A stretch of DNA of 64,000 bases from an uncultured Polaribacter sp. (GTDB lineage: Bacteria > Bacteroidota > Bacteroidia > Flavobacteriales > Flavobacteriaceae). The DNA lies in assembly GCA_943788045.1 (NCBI GenBank), contig CALSOT010000007.1, positions 1 through 64,000 of the forward strand. Reading direction: 5' to 3'. This document shows, piece by piece, positions 63,292 through 64,000 of this stretch (within the stretch, counting starts at the first letter, position 1; each line of letters starts with the position of its first letter). The notes under the pieces were generated by a model, which saw only the letters and a program-made list of their open reading frames with translations, did not search any database and was not told the DNA's origin. The position numbers and the translations under genes were made by a program.

Positions 63292-63356
63292 AAAATTTCA
63301 TAATATTTCCTCAAAATTTATAGTCTTTGACCCATTTCTTTTAGAGCATATCTTAA
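63292..63356 (+). promoter_or_regulatory. Direct repeat and promoter upstream of the last gene, candidate HTCS-3 operator
   Basis: AAAATTT occurs at 63292-63298 and 63313-63319, 21 bases apart, and the second copy overlaps TTTCCTCAAA (63306-63315), shared with the susC and GH30 promoters. A -33 element TTTG (63326-63329) is followed after 19 bases by TATCTTAA (63349-63356), a partial match to the -7 consensus. Confidence 0.55.
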
Positions 63357-63427
63357 CTTTATAATTAGTTTAGTTCTATTAATTAAATCGTAATTCAAAT
63401 ATATTTTAAACCAAAATTACCAATATT

Positions 63428-64000
63428 ATGAAAAAAAACTACTTTATTACTTTATTAACTTTAGTGTTAACTTTTAGCGCTTTTTCTCAAGTTACTTTTG
63501 ACTTTAAAACTGCTCAAGATCCATTAGGATGGGTGAAAGCTGGAGGTGCGCAAGCAGCAACAATTGTTGCAGACGGTTTAGCAATTTCTTGGACTGATGC
63601 AGGAAATAAAATTCCTAAATTAAAACAGACAGATGCCAATATTGATGCAAGTAAATATAAGATAATTGCTTTTACAGTTATCAATAATTCATCTGAAGTT
63701 AAAAGATTAAGAACTTTACACTTTAAAGGAGATTCCGGTACAGATCCGTCAAGTGGAGCTGGCTCAAATACCAGATATACAAACATAGATATTATTACTT
63801 CTGCAACTTCAGAAATATATTATTTTAATTTAACACATCCAGAATGGGTTAATTATAATGCAGCAAGCAATGATGATACAGATTCAGATATGGATCATAT
63901 ATCAATATTATTAACAACTGCTACAAATGGAGGTTTAAATGTGGCAAGTACTGCAGGAGATTTAATTATTGAAAAAATTGAATTTTTAGAATCTATACCA
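63428..64000 (+). CDS. Secreted protein, 5' part (cut by window edge)
   Basis: The frame is open to the end of the window, giving 191 residues of a longer protein. The signal peptide is clear ('ITLLTLVLTFSAFSQ'). The visible part is an all-beta, Ser/Thr/Asn-rich domain ('VTFDFKTAQDPLGWVKAGG', 'IIAFTVINNSSEVKRLRTLH', 'LIIEKIEFLES') resembling carbohydrate-binding or sugar-sandwich modules placed before catalytic domains. The catalytic part, if any, lies beyond the window. It has its own promoter with the candidate HTCS-3 element, so it probably belongs to the same PUL as SusCD and GH30. Confidence 0.8.
   Translation, partial: MKKNYFITLLTLVLTFSAFSQVTFDFKTAQDPLGWVKAGGAQAATIVADGLAISWTDAGNKIPKLKQTDANIDASKYKIIAFTVINNSSEVKRLRTLHFKGDSGTDPSSGAGSNTRYTNIDIITSATSEIYYFNLTHPEWVNYNAASNDDTDSDMDHISILLTTATNGGLNVASTAGDLIIEKIEFLESIP

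Overview
The window is AT-rich DNA from a member of the Bacteroidota, most probably a marine flavobacterium. Three things support this: a SusC/SusD pair, three hybrid two-component regulators (HTCS), and several secreted proteins ending in type IX secretion (T9SS) C-terminal domains. Ten genes encode S1-family sulfatases, all with an intact C-x-P/A-x-R maturation motif. The rest is mainly glycoside hydrolases (three GH29, one GH20, one GH30) and right-handed parallel beta-helix proteins. I read the window as two or three neighbouring polysaccharide utilization loci (PULs) for sulfated glycans. No tRNA, rRNA, CRISPR array, transposase, prophage or integrase was seen.

Layout. Positions 1-3208: the 3' end of a beta-helix gene cut by the window edge, with its T9SS domain out of frame; a membrane-protein remnant; and a secreted T9SS protein. 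Positions 3780-12438: an operon of three beta-helix proteins, a sulfatase and a small lysine-rich secreted protein, closed by a strong terminator. Positions 12742-20507: a GH29 enzyme, HTCS-1 and a secreted EEP-fold phosphoesterase/nuclease. Positions 20796-31169: four sulfatases, an orphan sulfatase C-terminal fragment and two GH29 enzymes, ending at a 20-bp perfect hairpin. Positions 31493-36633: a GH20 hexosaminidase facing a two-gene sulfatase operon on the minus strand. Positions 36997-41247: HTCS-2. Positions 41594-42984: two genes unrelated to glycans. Positions 43171-51173, minus strand: a large Asp-box propeller/PKD/LamG surface protein and HTCS-3. Positions 51576-64000: SusC, SusD, a GH30 enzyme, three sulfatases and the start of another secreted protein.

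How they may work together. HTCS proteins sense oligosaccharides in the periplasm and switch on nearby genes. T9SS enzymes such as the GH30 would cut polymer at the cell surface, and SusCD would import the pieces. Periplasmic sulfatases, fucosidases and hexosaminidase would then strip sulfate, fucose-like and HexNAc residues. The exact substrates cannot be read from the sequence. The enzyme mix suggests a sulfated glycan with alpha-L-fucose (or a similar sugar) and possibly N-acetylhexosamine for the left loci, and a separate sulfated substrate for the right locus.

Two observations stand out. First, several co-transcribed enzymes (two sulfatases strongly, another sulfatase, a GH29 and a small protein more weakly) carry very lysine-rich tails, two of them built as a K-K-x triplet repeat. 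This would suit binding to polyanionic substrate. Second, the three promoters of the right-hand PUL share the element TTTCCTCAAA within direct repeats spaced 21 bp apart, a good candidate for the HTCS-3 operator.
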